A stretch of 64,000 bases of DNA from Fimenecus sp045545735 (GTDB lineage: Bacteria; Bacillota; Clostridia; Oscillospirales; Acutalibacteraceae): assembly GCA_045545735.1 (NCBI GenBank), contig JAZQBM010000004.1, positions 124,001-188,000 of the forward strand, given 5' to 3'. Each line of letters opens with the position of its first letter. Within the stretch, counting starts at the first letter, position 1. The position numbers were made by a program, and so were the translations under genes. Shown in pieces: positions 38,100-47,138 of this stretch. The notes beneath the pieces are model-generated. The model had not been told where the DNA came from and made no database searches. It saw only the letters and a list, made by a program, of their open reading frames with translations.

Positions 38100-41000
38100 C
38101 TACATAAAATATCTAAAATCGTACGCTTTATCATAGATAGCTTCTTCTTGTTTAGACATTCGAGAAAGAACTTTAGCAAAATCTAATGTAACAGGCAACA
38201 CTTTATAAAGACTATCTCCACTATTCCAATTCATCTTTGTTAGCATTAGAATTTCCTTTGCCAACACATCGGCATCTGCTTGTCCATAAAACCTCTTAAC
38301 AAGAACAGGAGAGGGAATTCCTCGTCCGCCCTTATAATAGTTTCGATTACTGCCGGACAATTCATCACTCATCACACATCCATGCGTCCACAAGAGAAAA
38401 CTTTCTTCGTTCAAAGATACAACCGTTCCTCGCTTAAGGGGAAAACCATACGCATCTGCTTGTGCATAATCTTCGAATCTAATTCCGCGCCAAGAAGAAT
38501 ACTCTTGTATTTGAACCAGTTCTACATCGACACCTTCAAATGCCTGAGTTATTCCTATAATCTCATCCTTCATAAACGGAGTGGTTTTATGTATTACAAC
38601 CCGTCGTATTTTAGATGTGGGACAACAACGATAATACTTTTCTCTTAAAGTTGTCATCATCTTTCTGGCTTCATCTTTATCCATGTAAGGATTTTTCTTA
38701 CCTGCATACAGAGGGTTACTTATTTTTCGTAAAATCATCCGCACACCTGTTCCGGTTGAATCAAACAACTGGCTGCAACCTATGCAAATTCCCTTCTTTT
38801 CAGATTGGGCATACCCAATTCCAATGTATACAGTATCTTCATCTATTGCTCTTGGATGCCAAAGAACGCCTTGTGATTTTGCGTATAAACTAGTAGAAAG
38901 CCCCCAGAACACTTTGCATAGGTCATAAGAGTTTGTTGAGCGCTCCTCAATAAATTGTACAGCAACGCCCTTTTCTGTTGCGTATAATTTTATCGCATCG
39001 TGCAAATTAAAATCAGGAGAAATATCCGACGATTCTCGAAAACGAGAAAAACTCTTTGGAATGTAAATAACTAAAACATCGAACTCTAATCTGTGTGTTT
39101 CAAAATTATTTATACCCCGCTTAAGAAAATCAACAAATTCAAATGCTGGTTTTGCGTTAAAATAAGAACCTGGATATGTTACACAAAGTTCCGTATTATA
39201 TTCACTTGGAATAATCAATTCTCGGCGATATATAGTTGAAAAGCCTTCGTAATCTGGCAAAAACGCATCTTTTTTAGGACGTGCTTGAGAATTCAAACTA
39301 TTCAAATGCTTTAGTATGTCTGAAAGAGTTTCTTTTGGGGATAAAACAGCTAATTTTATGGGTGTATGTGCTATTTCTTTCGAAACATATGAACAATCAA
39401 CAGGACCATACTTTACCAATCCACGTAATTGGTTTATTGAACATTTTTGCTCATCAGAATCAGAAAAACACATAATGGATTCATCAAAAGAATACGCACT
39501 TAATTCGTTCCACTCTTTTCTTCTGTTAAGCCCTCCGCAACTAGTTGCAGGAGAGTGAAATATAACTGCCATATCCTTATATTCAAAACAAATAGCGCCG
39601 TTTTTACGTAATAATCCTTCCCAATATTTAAGTTTTTCGTTATATTCTTTGTTGTATATCGTTGAAATACGTTGATTGATTTGGTACTGATAATCTTGTT
39701 TAGTTAGCCTTTCTCCGTTAGGTTTGATAACATGTACGGTAGGCAACAAACACAAATACAGTTGTGGAGAAACATACTCTATCGCAAATTCTACGGCTTC
39801 ATACACCAATAATCCTCTTTCATTCTTTTGTGTATTAGGAAGATAGTAACGATTTTTTGCGTACCGAATAAATCCCTTTGATTTCAGATGCTGCTCGATC
39901 AAATCATAAAGCATTCCTACATATATTGAATTATGTCTCCTTAAGATATGCTTTTCTATATCTTCCTCCAAAATCTCCGATTTAATATGATTTGCAAACA
40001 CCTTTTGCAAATCATCTACACTATCAAAAGAATATATGCAACCTTTGAATAATGCGGCAATAATTTTCTCGTCTCCTACACATTCACGTAATTGTTTCCA
40101 ATTTGTTATATCAGTTTTAAAAATCTTACACTTGGGGAATTCCGAAATAGAATAAGCATTTAGTTTTACAAAAGATTGCATAGGTGACTGTGCAAACAAT
40201 AATGGTTTTCTCGCATCCATGCGGGTGCGCCATTGCTCCTCAATTAACTCGCTAGACAATCCTAAGCATTTATATGTGTCATACAATAAATCATCGAATC
40301 CTTCTGTTTCAACGATTTCAGCAATCTTGCCTTTTTCTCTAACTTTAGATATAAGATCCTCAACTCTTTTAGAAACTTTTCCATCCTTAATTACAGACCA
40401 ATATAAACCCTTGCAAAGAAACTCGGGATCATCAATATTTTCCTCGAGAAAGTTCATAATTGAATTGTCGTTCCCAGAATACCCTACAACAACGAGTCCT
40501 CTACCCATCAAAGAGCGCTTCCAATATTCACAAATCGCTTTTTCTAAAGTTTGCAACTCCTCATCTATATTTTGGAGAGTGTCGTATCTAAAATCGCCAT
40601 GCAATTTACAGATACAAGGATGTTGAGGATTAAAATTTGGAATGCTAGTTGAGTTAGCAGAACTGCAAACTAAAATATCCTTTTGTGGATTGATAATGTT
40701 TATTGCAGTTTCTACTAAAGAATCAAAGTTTGTAGTCCATATATTTTTGATTTTATCTTTAGAAATTAGTTCGGCAAGACATAGATATCCTAGAGATGGA
40801 TTTTTATTTGCCACCTGCTCGTCTATAAATCTCTGTCTAGCTATTGCAATAGGATAGCATTCCTGAAAATAGTAAGAATATTCTTTTGAATCATATTTTG
40901 GTGGAAACGTTCCCTTTTTATCAAAATAATCTTGCAACATTTCTCTGGTTGATGGCAAATATAGATCTTTATATTTTTCAACAGAAATACGATTTTCATT

Positions 41001-41159
41001 ACAATATATTAAACGTTTAAAGTACCAAACAAGATCTTCTCCTGAAGGAATTCCTGAACTAATAGAAGCCCCTGCTCCTAAAAAGAAATCTATCTCTCCA
41101 AGATTCATAATGCTTATACTTCTTACCAACTGTTCTTTTGTAATCACACTTCTCACCAC
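38100..41159 (-). CDS. SIR2-APAZ-PIWI fusion Argonaute
   Basis: 1019 residues. The SIR2 domain has GAGAS (28-32), TTNFD (142-146), KLHGD with catalytic H187, and GYSGND (226-231). A middle APAZ-like region ends with GLVKYGPVD. The MID domain includes LHDAIKLYATEKGVAVQFIE. The PIWI domain starts at VYIGIGYAQ near 776, where the catalytic Asp of GID is Gly, and ends with LTKMNWNSGD and LPVTLDFAK. The PIWI domain is thus probably guide-binding but not cleaving, with the SIR2 domain degrading NAD+ after target recognition, as in SPARSA/DSR systems. Starts at GTG 41159, 41156 or 41147; the last has the best GGTGAG site. Confidence 0.88.
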   Translation of the reverse strand: MVRSVITKEQLVRSISIMNLGEIDFFLGAGASISSGIPSGEDLVWYFKRLIYCNENRISVEKYKDLYLPSTREMLQDYFDKKGTFPPKYDSKEYSYYFQECYPIAIARQRFIDEQVANKNPSLGYLCLAELISKDKIKNIWTTNFDSLVETAINIINPQKDILVCSSANSTSIPNFNPQHPCICKLHGDFRYDTLQNIDEELQTLEKAICEYWKRSLMGRGLVVVGYSGNDNSIMNFLEENIDDPEFLCKGLYWSVIKDGKVSKRVEDLISKVREKGKIAEIVETEGFDDLLYDTYKCLGLSSELIEEQWRTRMDARKPLLFAQSPMQSFVKLNAYSISEFPKCKIFKTDITNWKQLRECVGDEKIIAALFKGCIYSFDSVDDLQKVFANHIKSEILEEDIEKHILRRHNSIYVGMLYDLIEQHLKSKGFIRYAKNRYYLPNTQKNERGLLVYEAVEFAIEYVSPQLYLCLLPTVHVIKPNGERLTKQDYQYQINQRISTIYNKEYNEKLKYWEGLLRKNGAICFEYKDMAVIFHSPATSCGGLNRRKEWNELSAYSFDESIMCFSDSDEQKCSINQLRGLVKYGPVDCSYVSKEIAHTPIKLAVLSPKETLSDILKHLNSLNSQARPKKDAFLPDYEGFSTIYRRELIIPSEYNTELCVTYPGSYFNAKPAFEFVDFLKRGINNFETHRLEFDVLVIYIPKSFSRFRESSDISPDFNLHDAIKLYATEKGVAVQFIEERSTNSYDLCKVFWGLSTSLYAKSQGVLWHPRAIDEDTVYIGIGYAQSEKKGICIGCSQLFDSTGTGVRMILRKISNPLYAGKKNPYMDKDEARKMMTTLREKYYRCCPTSKIRRVVIHKTTPFMKDEIIGITQAFEGVDVELVQIQEYSSWRGIRFEDYAQADAYGFPLKRGTVVSLNEESFLLWTHGCVMSDELSGSNRNYYKGGRGIPSPVLVKRFYGQADADVLAKEILMLTKMNWNSGDSLYKVLPVTLDFAKVLSRMSKQEEAIYDKAYDFRYFM

Positions 41160-41163
41160 TTGT

Positions 41164-41577
41164 TTAAATTAATACTCCATTGCAATGGTCGATTTCATGC
41201 TGAATGATTTGAGCTGTCCAACCAGTGAAGGTTTTGATTCGGGTTTGGATTTCAGCTGTCTGCCATTGCACTTTTATGTTCTTGTAACGCCTACACTTAC
41301 GGGGACCACCGAGCAATGATAGGCATCCCTCTTCAGTTTCGTAAGGGTCTGATTTTTTAATGATTTCAGGGTTGAACATAGTCATATACTTACCATTATC
41401 ATCAAAACAGATGATGCGCTTATGTACACCAATCATATTGGCAGCCATACCAACACAACAATCAGCATTAGCAGTGAGGGTGTCTAGCAAATCCTGTGCC
41501 ACCTGCAAATCTTCAATTGTAGCCTTTTCCGATTTCATCGCCAACAAAATCGGGTCATGAATTACTTCTTTAATCAT
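41164..41577 (-). CDS. Peptide deformylase-like protein
   Basis: A 137-residue protein with all three deformylase motifs: GMAANMIG (motif 1, usually GxGxAAxQ, here N for Q), EEGCLSL (motif 2, metal Cys) and QHEIDHCNG (motif 3, metal His pair and Glu). It should remove N-formyl groups from nascent peptides, although the changed glutamine in motif 1 may alter activity. It is short and is placed four bases from genes on both sides, inside a defence operon, where a housekeeping enzyme is unexpected. It could be a paralogue recruited for defence or carried as phage-derived cargo. Confidence 0.82.
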   Translation of the reverse strand: MIKEVIHDPILLAMKSEKATIEDLQVAQDLLDTLTANADCCVGMAANMIGVHKRIICFDDNGKYMTMFNPEIIKKSDPYETEEGCLSLLGGPRKCRRYKNIKVQWQTAEIQTRIKTFTGWTAQIIQHEIDHCNGVLI

Positions 41578-41581
41578 AATA

Positions 41582-42655
41582 TTATTTTTTTCCCAAATAC
41601 TTCATAAGCTGCACGGTTGCTTTGCTACGTCCCTGAACACTTGCAAGTCCGTTTTCTTTGAGTTCTCTCAACGGATACTTGTCCGGAGCATATTTTTCTA
41701 TGAGCTTTAATTTCATATAACGGATATTGGGATCTTTAGCCAATTCCTTATAATAGGGATAGTCTTCGTCCGAGCGGTTTCCGTATAAATCTGCTGCAAT
41801 CACTTCACATTTATACATAATGGCTTTATATTTTTCGCCGACATAGATATAAACGGTATCACCAATCGATGTGTTAGTGGATTGACTCCATTCAATTATG
41901 TCCAAATTATCAAAAGCGGCTACGATATCATAATACTTGGGATTGCACGGAATCACCCATACGTCATCAAGCCGAGGGGAAACCTGGCGTCCTTCAACTT
42001 TAGCACGAATATCATTTAACCACTCACCGTTATACTTGAAATAACGTGGTCCAGCGACACCCCATTTGCTACCAAGTAGTTCGGTAGCAAGAGCAGAAAG
42101 AGATAATTTTCTACCCTTATATTCCACGGTTTTATCATCAATAACACTGCACTTTGCGCCGGAATTTGCATTTCCTTGACTAACAAATGTAACGGTTGCG
42201 CCCACTGGGATATTACACTTAGAAAAGGCAAACGGTGCCATACGCTCAATGTGTTGTTCTTCAATGTCCTGCGCTATTTCTTCACTCTGACGTTCTACTG
42301 CAGTCAGCTCATACAAGTGAAGTCTATCTTTACGACCGCCTAAAACTGCTATAGTTTCAAGGATAGAATATGCCTGTTCGGGAGACATAGCATAAAACTC
42401 ACGCACACGTTTTTTACCGTCAACATTATCGATTGAACGCAGATTAGGATTGAGTTGGTCGATTAGTGCATGGAGCTTCAAATCTGTCAATCGTTCTTCA
42501 ACTTCGTATGTAGCATAAATGCGGAAAGCAAACGGAACACACTCGCTGTTATTAAGTTGTTTTAAGCGTGAATCCACATTATCAGCATAGCCAATTTTAA
42601 CATATTGAGGGAATGATGGATTTGTTAATATATAAATAACACCGCTTTTTGACAT
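41582..42655 (-). CDS. GIY-YIG nuclease with RAMA/DUF4357-like and EVE-like domains
   Basis: 357 residues. Residues 5-90 are a GIY-YIG/T5orf172 nuclease (GVIYILTNPSFPQYVKIGYA, then DNVDSRLKQLN). About 150-215 resembles the RAMA/DUF4357 module (IPVGATVTF, KTVEYKGRKLSLSALATELL, GPRYFKYNGEWLNDI). The C-terminal 135 residues look like an EVE/PUA-type modified-base reader (DVWVIPCNPKYYDI, GDTVYIYVG, YKCEVIA). The combination suggests a nuclease directed by modified bases. It follows HsdS by 18 bases and precedes the deformylase by four. Confidence 0.7.
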   Translation of the reverse strand: MSKSGVIYILTNPSFPQYVKIGYADNVDSRLKQLNNSECVPFAFRIYATYEVEERLTDLKLHALIDQLNPNLRSIDNVDGKKRVREFYAMSPEQAYSILETIAVLGGRKDRLHLYELTAVERQSEEIAQDIEEQHIERMAPFAFSKCNIPVGATVTFVSQGNANSGAKCSVIDDKTVEYKGRKLSLSALATELLGSKWGVAGPRYFKYNGEWLNDIRAKVEGRQVSPRLDDVWVIPCNPKYYDIVAAFDNLDIIEWSQSTNTSIGDTVYIYVGEKYKAIMYKCEVIAADLYGNRSDEDYPYYKELAKDPNIRYMKLKLIEKYAPDKYPLRELKENGLASVQGRSKATVQLMKYLGKK

Positions 42656-42673
42656 TTTTATCTCCTCTAATTT

Positions 42674-44056
42674 TTATCCTAAAAGTTGGTTATAATTATT
42701 ATTTAGGATTTCTTGAATTTCAATAATTAATTGTTGCTTTTTTGTAATATTTTCTCTAAAAACTTTAATATTTGACTCAATCTCAGATATCACGCTATCT
42801 GAAAATATAGGAATGTAAAAATCATTTATTTTATCAACTTTTAAATGTGGTATGGTAGCAGCAATAACAGTCTTCATTTTAGCTTGGTTGACCACAATTT
42901 CTTTGTGTGATAATACTGCAAATAAATATTCACTTGACATAATTCCGTTACTACATATTATCGCAAATCCCGAACTCGGCACCACGCTATTATCTTCGTT
43001 AATAATTCCTACTTGACCAATTTTTCCGTCTTTTGAGAAAATAATATCATCTGCAGACAAATTAGGACATTTTGCTTCTTTTGCTTTTTCTAATGAAACA
43101 AAATAGTCTGGTGCATAATCAATTTCATTGTTGTAAATGTCTGAAGTCCTAATAAACGGTAAATCTGTATCACTTTTTTCTAATTCAATTAAATAGTTTT
43201 CGCTACCAACTTCAACTCCTTTTTTTATAGGTAAAACTAGTTCGCAAAGTTTTTTATACTTAAAATTGTTTTTTATCCTATTAACTGTTTCTACAAATTT
43301 TGGCGAATAACAGATTGGGCTCCACAAATTGTTCTCAATTAGCATTTCTTTTGTTGTAGTCATATGTGCTGAACTACACTTCTCTTTATAAAACTCACGA
43401 TCAATGATTTCTTGAGATAGTTTAAATGCTGCATTAGCTTTTTCGTGACACAAAATCAATTCTTTAACTTTGCCTTCTATCTTAGAAATAATTCTTTCTT
43501 CAAGAAGAATAACTTTTATTTCTTTTGTTTGATTATGAGTGAGCTCTACTCGTGTATCGCCGTAAGATGCTATACACATTTGTTTTTTTCCAAACTTTGA
43601 ATTCAAGTATGCAACCAAATACTCACTTGAAACATATTTTGATGGTTTAATTTTAGAAACATGTTGACTTATAGAATCACCCTTATTAAGGTTATCTATT
43701 AGAGTAAAATTTCCTAATTTATCAAAAGTAGCTTGTGTACGTGCAAAGCAAATATCGCCTTTAGATAAAATCATTTTACTTTTAGCTCTTTCTGGTGGAA
43801 TAAACGCTGATTCCGATATGTCAACAACATACTTTTTCAAATCTCCAACTCTAATATATCGCGTACCACTGCTAACATAAGTGTCAATATATGATCCGCT
43901 ATCAATACTATAACATATATCAGATATTGGATAGATTTTTATACCTTGTTTGTTTAATGTTTCCATTTGCTGTGATAAATGATAGTACGTCGCACTAAGG
44001 CGATTGTCGTATCTTGAACGTATATTATTTGCGCTTTCGGATGTGATTCTTATCAT
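42674..44056 (-). CDS. hsdS: Type I restriction specificity subunit
   Basis: 460 residues with two target-recognition domains (about 30-190 and 255-410) each followed by a helical spacer, the HsdS layout. Typical phrases are TRYIRVGDLKKYVVDISE and SKDGKIGQVGI. It would read a bipartite DNA site and guide the neighbouring methylase, whose stop lies 11 bases upstream. No second or partial hsdS copy for phase switching is present in the window. Confidence 0.85.
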   Translation of the reverse strand: MIRITSESANNIRSRYDNRLSATYYHLSQQMETLNKQGIKIYPISDICYSIDSGSYIDTYVSSGTRYIRVGDLKKYVVDISESAFIPPERAKSKMILSKGDICFARTQATFDKLGNFTLIDNLNKGDSISQHVSKIKPSKYVSSEYLVAYLNSKFGKKQMCIASYGDTRVELTHNQTKEIKVILLEERIISKIEGKVKELILCHEKANAAFKLSQEIIDREFYKEKCSSAHMTTTKEMLIENNLWSPICYSPKFVETVNRIKNNFKYKKLCELVLPIKKGVEVGSENYLIELEKSDTDLPFIRTSDIYNNEIDYAPDYFVSLEKAKEAKCPNLSADDIIFSKDGKIGQVGIINEDNSVVPSSGFAIICSNGIMSSEYLFAVLSHKEIVVNQAKMKTVIAATIPHLKVDKINDFYIPIFSDSVISEIESNIKVFRENITKKQQLIIEIQEILNNNYNQLLG

Positions 44057-44067
44057 TTTATACCTCT

Positions 44068-45831
44068 TTAAAATTCAACATTATTTTCTATGCACCACTT
44101 TTTAAACAATTCGGGTATGCCTTTTATGTCATCAGATTCAATCTCCTTGCCACGTCTATCATGACCGCAAGTTTCAGCAATACACATAAATACTGGATAG
44201 TCTTTTTCTAATTCTTGTTGTGTTGCTTTTTTGCAAAGCAATACAGATGTCTTGGTTCCTGTGTTAGGTAAAAAAGTTTCTAATGGCAAATCAATTACAC
44301 CAACAATCTTTACATGATTTAACAACCAAGATCGTAAATAACTGAGGCTTTCATTGCCAAAGCAACCATCAGGAAGAACGATTGCCATTTTCCCTTTTTC
44401 ATTCAACAACTGTAAACATCTTTCAATGAATAAAATCTGTGGTGCTTCTTGGTCTTTAAGTTTTCCTTTAATATATTCAGTAGAATCTTTTGGCTTAGAC
44501 CATTTATATGCAAGTTCATATTGTTTTAGTTTTTCCTCTCCTTTAACAGTAATATTTTTACCGAAAGGTGGATTAGTTAAAACAATATCAAATTTATTTA
44601 AATCGATTCTTTGGCGAGCCAAATCAGACCATTTTTTAGGATTTTCCAAACTATCTTCGCAGAAAATTCCGCTTTTACCATCACCGATAATAGCCATGTA
44701 AGCTTTACAAACTTTAGCCAAGAAATAATCCTTATCAATGCCTCGAATACAGTTAAAGGCAACATCTGTTTTTTCTGCTTGTAAAACTAATTCGTTCCAT
44801 CCGTAATCAACAGCCTTTTTGTCTAAAGTTTTCCAAATATAACGAAGTGTTTCAACCAAGAAGCCACCGCTACCACATGCAGGGTCAATAATTAAATCTG
44901 TGTTTTGTGGATTGACAATCTCGATTATCATTTTTATGACATTTCTTGGAGTGAAAAATTGACCTTGTCCCCCCTTCAAAGCATGGTCGATAAACACCTC
45001 AAAGGCATCTGCGATTACGTCTCTTTCAGCATCCATTAAACAATAATTTTGTAATTCACCAACAACATATGCAATAGAGCTGTCATCTAAAGTAATTTTA
45101 TCATCGCTATCAATTACATCTTTATATACCTTTTTAACATTTTGGAATATAGACTGTATTCTTTTGGCTATTTCAGATTTCTTTTCTTCTATTCCGCAAC
45201 GAAAAGAAACCATATCATCCGGTTTTGTGAATTTTTCATCATAAATTTTGCAAAATACGATATTAATCAATTGTTGTGCTAATACCTCATCACGTGTAGC
45301 ACCAACAGTATTGGCAGCCAAATAATTACGAATTGCCTTGAATGTTGTTTTTAAATTATGCGCCTTGACAAGATTTTTTCTTTGATACTTGCCGATATCT
45401 TCCAATCTCTGCTTATATTGCGGTATATTGGGAATATCCTCAAAATACACCTTTCCGTCTTTTTCAATTTTATGCAAAAATAATCTTTCTTCACCATTAA
45501 ACCAAACGCCTAAAAATGCTTTTGACAAACGCATATAGTCCTGCAATTGAGTTTTTCCGTCTTCGCGGTTTTTCTTTTTACATTCTACTATTATGTACAA
45601 AGAGTCATCATCTTTTGCGACATCTGAAAAAACAGCAATATCTACAGGGTATTCCTTGGTAGTATCGGAAGGACGTGCTTTAACTCTAAACTGCGGGCGT
45701 GTCTGAATTAATTCTTTTGGATAGTTATAGTCGTTAACCAATGACTTAGCAAACACTTGTACTGCTTCAATTTCTTCTGGCGTAGCATTTACTTCTTTTC
45801 CTGATATAAAATCAATAATCTTTTCAGCCAT
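44068..45831 (-). CDS. Type I-like N6-adenine methylase fused to an HsdR-N-type nuclease
   Basis: 587 residues. Residues 1-130 look like the HsdR N-terminal endonuclease: D64 (YPVDIAVF) and E83-C-K85 (IIVECKK) form the PD-(D/E)xK core. After a linker come the HsdM helical region and the methylase domain, with GQFFTPRNVIK, IDPACGSGGFLVET near 315 and the catalytic NPPFG near 418. The single chain could both methylate and cut with HsdS, since no separate hsdR motor gene is present. It starts one base after the XRE gene. Confidence 0.85.
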   Translation of the reverse strand: MAEKIIDFISGKEVNATPEEIEAVQVFAKSLVNDYNYPKELIQTRPQFRVKARPSDTTKEYPVDIAVFSDVAKDDDSLYIIVECKKKNREDGKTQLQDYMRLSKAFLGVWFNGEERLFLHKIEKDGKVYFEDIPNIPQYKQRLEDIGKYQRKNLVKAHNLKTTFKAIRNYLAANTVGATRDEVLAQQLINIVFCKIYDEKFTKPDDMVSFRCGIEEKKSEIAKRIQSIFQNVKKVYKDVIDSDDKITLDDSSIAYVVGELQNYCLMDAERDVIADAFEVFIDHALKGGQGQFFTPRNVIKMIIEIVNPQNTDLIIDPACGSGGFLVETLRYIWKTLDKKAVDYGWNELVLQAEKTDVAFNCIRGIDKDYFLAKVCKAYMAIIGDGKSGIFCEDSLENPKKWSDLARQRIDLNKFDIVLTNPPFGKNITVKGEEKLKQYELAYKWSKPKDSTEYIKGKLKDQEAPQILFIERCLQLLNEKGKMAIVLPDGCFGNESLSYLRSWLLNHVKIVGVIDLPLETFLPNTGTKTSVLLCKKATQQELEKDYPVFMCIAETCGHDRRGKEIESDDIKGIPELFKKWCIENNVEF

Positions 45832-45832
45832 C

Positions 45833-46051
45833 TTATTTTTCCTCCTGTGTAGTAACTATCTCAACAATATCATCCATTGTACAGTCAAGTGCAGTACAGA
45901 TTTTTACCAGAACATCGCTTGATACAACAGCACCATCTTTACCCATTTTTGTAATGGTAGCAATACTGACTCCTGCTTTTTCTGCGAGTTCTTTTTTCTT
46001 CATGTCACGGTCGATTAAAAGTTTAAATAATTTCTTATAACTTGCAGCCAT
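45833..46051 (-). CDS. XRE-family regulator of the defence island
   Basis: 72 residues from the ATG at 46051, which follows GGGGTG; an upstream frame extension lacks a ribosome site. Essentially one helix-turn-helix domain (KKLFKLLIDRDMKKKELAEK, then AGVSIATITKMGKDG). It heads the operon one base before the methylase gene, the position of a controller protein. An inverted repeat around its promoter (46076-46115) is the likely operator, so it may autoregulate and delay expression of the nuclease after entry into a new host. Confidence 0.83.
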   Translation of the reverse strand: MAASYKKLFKLLIDRDMKKKELAEKAGVSIATITKMGKDGAVVSSDVLVKICTALDCTMDDIVEIVTTQEEK

Positions 46052-46075
46052 GATTACACCCCTATGATTAATATA

Positions 46076-46127
46076 ATTCTTTGTAAATATTAGCAATAAT
46101 TATATCACAAAGATTTACTTTTCTCAA
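46076..46127 (-). promoter_or_regulatory. Promoter and operator of the island operon
   Basis: On the minus strand TTGAGA (46122-46127), 17-base spacer, TATAAT (46099-46104). Half-sites ATTCTTTGT (46076-46084) and ACAAAGATT (46107-46115) are inverted copies, one in the spacer and one downstream of the -10 box, about three helical turns apart. They probably bind the XRE protein encoded 25 bases downstream. Confidence 0.55.
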
Positions 46128-46305
46128 CTTATTTCCAAAAAAATATTGAGATTTCAGCATTTTTCTTGTTTTCATATATTATATCATAGAAATATACAAT
46201 TGTCTGCAGTTTTATTTTAATTGAGCACGTTTTAATGGACTGTTATTTAATATAATTATCCTAAAATATACATCGAAATTATTGGTTCTTTTGTGACATA
46301 AAATT

Positions 46306-46335
46306 ACAAAAAACCACCTAATTTTTAGGTGGTTT
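46306..46335 (-). terminator. Terminator of the VWA gene
   Basis: AAACCACCTAA (46311-46321) pairs with TTAGGTGGTTT (46325-46335); minus-strand T run follows. Confidence 0.8.
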
Positions 46336-46353
46336 GGTACTTATGGTATAGAC

Positions 46354-47004
46354 TTACTTCTTACCACGGTTTTTGTAGTCGTTGTCGATGTCTTCGCTCC
46401 AGTTTTCTGCCATGCATTTATTCATACGGACATTGCATACTGCTTGAGAAACTGTTGCATACACAATATCAGTACCTTGTGCGTCAGCATGGTAATTAAC
46501 TGCACGGTCTTGGTCAATACCGTAATGCTTTGCAGTTTCGACAGCATCGATATTTGCACCGATGAACAAGAATTCCCAACCGTATTTTTCTTTTTCGTGT
46601 TCAATCATACGCTTAACCTTATCTGACGAATAACGATAACTTGCATTTTCGTAACCGTCAGTTGTGATGATGAAAATTGTGTTTTCTGGCACATCTTCTG
46701 GTCGTGCGTATTTATGCACATTGCCGATATGATGGATTGCTCTACCGATAGCATCAATAAGTGCTGTGCCACCTGAAACATAATAATCGCGTTCAGTCAT
46801 CGGCTCGATTTTATCAAGAGGTACTCTATCGTGGATTACTTGGCTATCATTGTTGAAAAGTACAGTTGAGACTACGCACTCGCCATCCTGTTTTTTCTGT
46901 TTTTCAATCATTGAATTAAATCCACCGATTGTGTCGCTTTCAAGCCCTGACATTGAGCCACTACGGTCTAAAACAAATACAAGTTCAGTTAAGTTTTTCT
47001 TCAT
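46354..47004 (-). CDS. VWA-domain protein (TerY-like)
   Basis: 216 residues from the ATG at 47004, eight bases after GGAGG. Almost the whole protein is a von Willebrand A fold: the metal site DRSGSMSG (DxSxS), a later T in SGGTALIDAIG and D in TTDGYEN complete the MIDAS. No signal peptide, so cytosolic. Such proteins act as metal-dependent interaction modules in stress and defence loci, for example TerY, but no tellurium-type partners are seen here. Single-gene unit with own terminator. Confidence 0.82.
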   Translation of the reverse strand: MKKNLTELVFVLDRSGSMSGLESDTIGGFNSMIEKQKKQDGECVVSTVLFNNDSQVIHDRVPLDKIEPMTERDYYVSGGTALIDAIGRAIHHIGNVHKYARPEDVPENTIFIITTDGYENASYRYSSDKVKRMIEHEKEKYGWEFLFIGANIDAVETAKHYGIDQDRAVNYHADAQGTDIVYATVSQAVCNVRMNKCMAENWSEDIDNDYKNRGKK

Positions 47005-47138
47005 TGTAAATTCCTCCAAAAAAAATAATGTGATTGTATTCTTCAAGGTTTTTCCTTGACCTTACAACCACATTATAACGAGTTATTTACTTGTAAGGGT
47101 CTCTTGACGGGAGACTTTTGATCTTGGCTGACAAAAAA

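Noticed and set aside
27878..46051. CRISPR array or cas genes in the island
   Set aside because: No tandem spaced direct repeats were seen and none of the proteins shows Cas signatures.
46354..47004. Tellurite-resistance locus around the VWA protein
   Set aside because: No TerD, TerC or related gene is present nearby.
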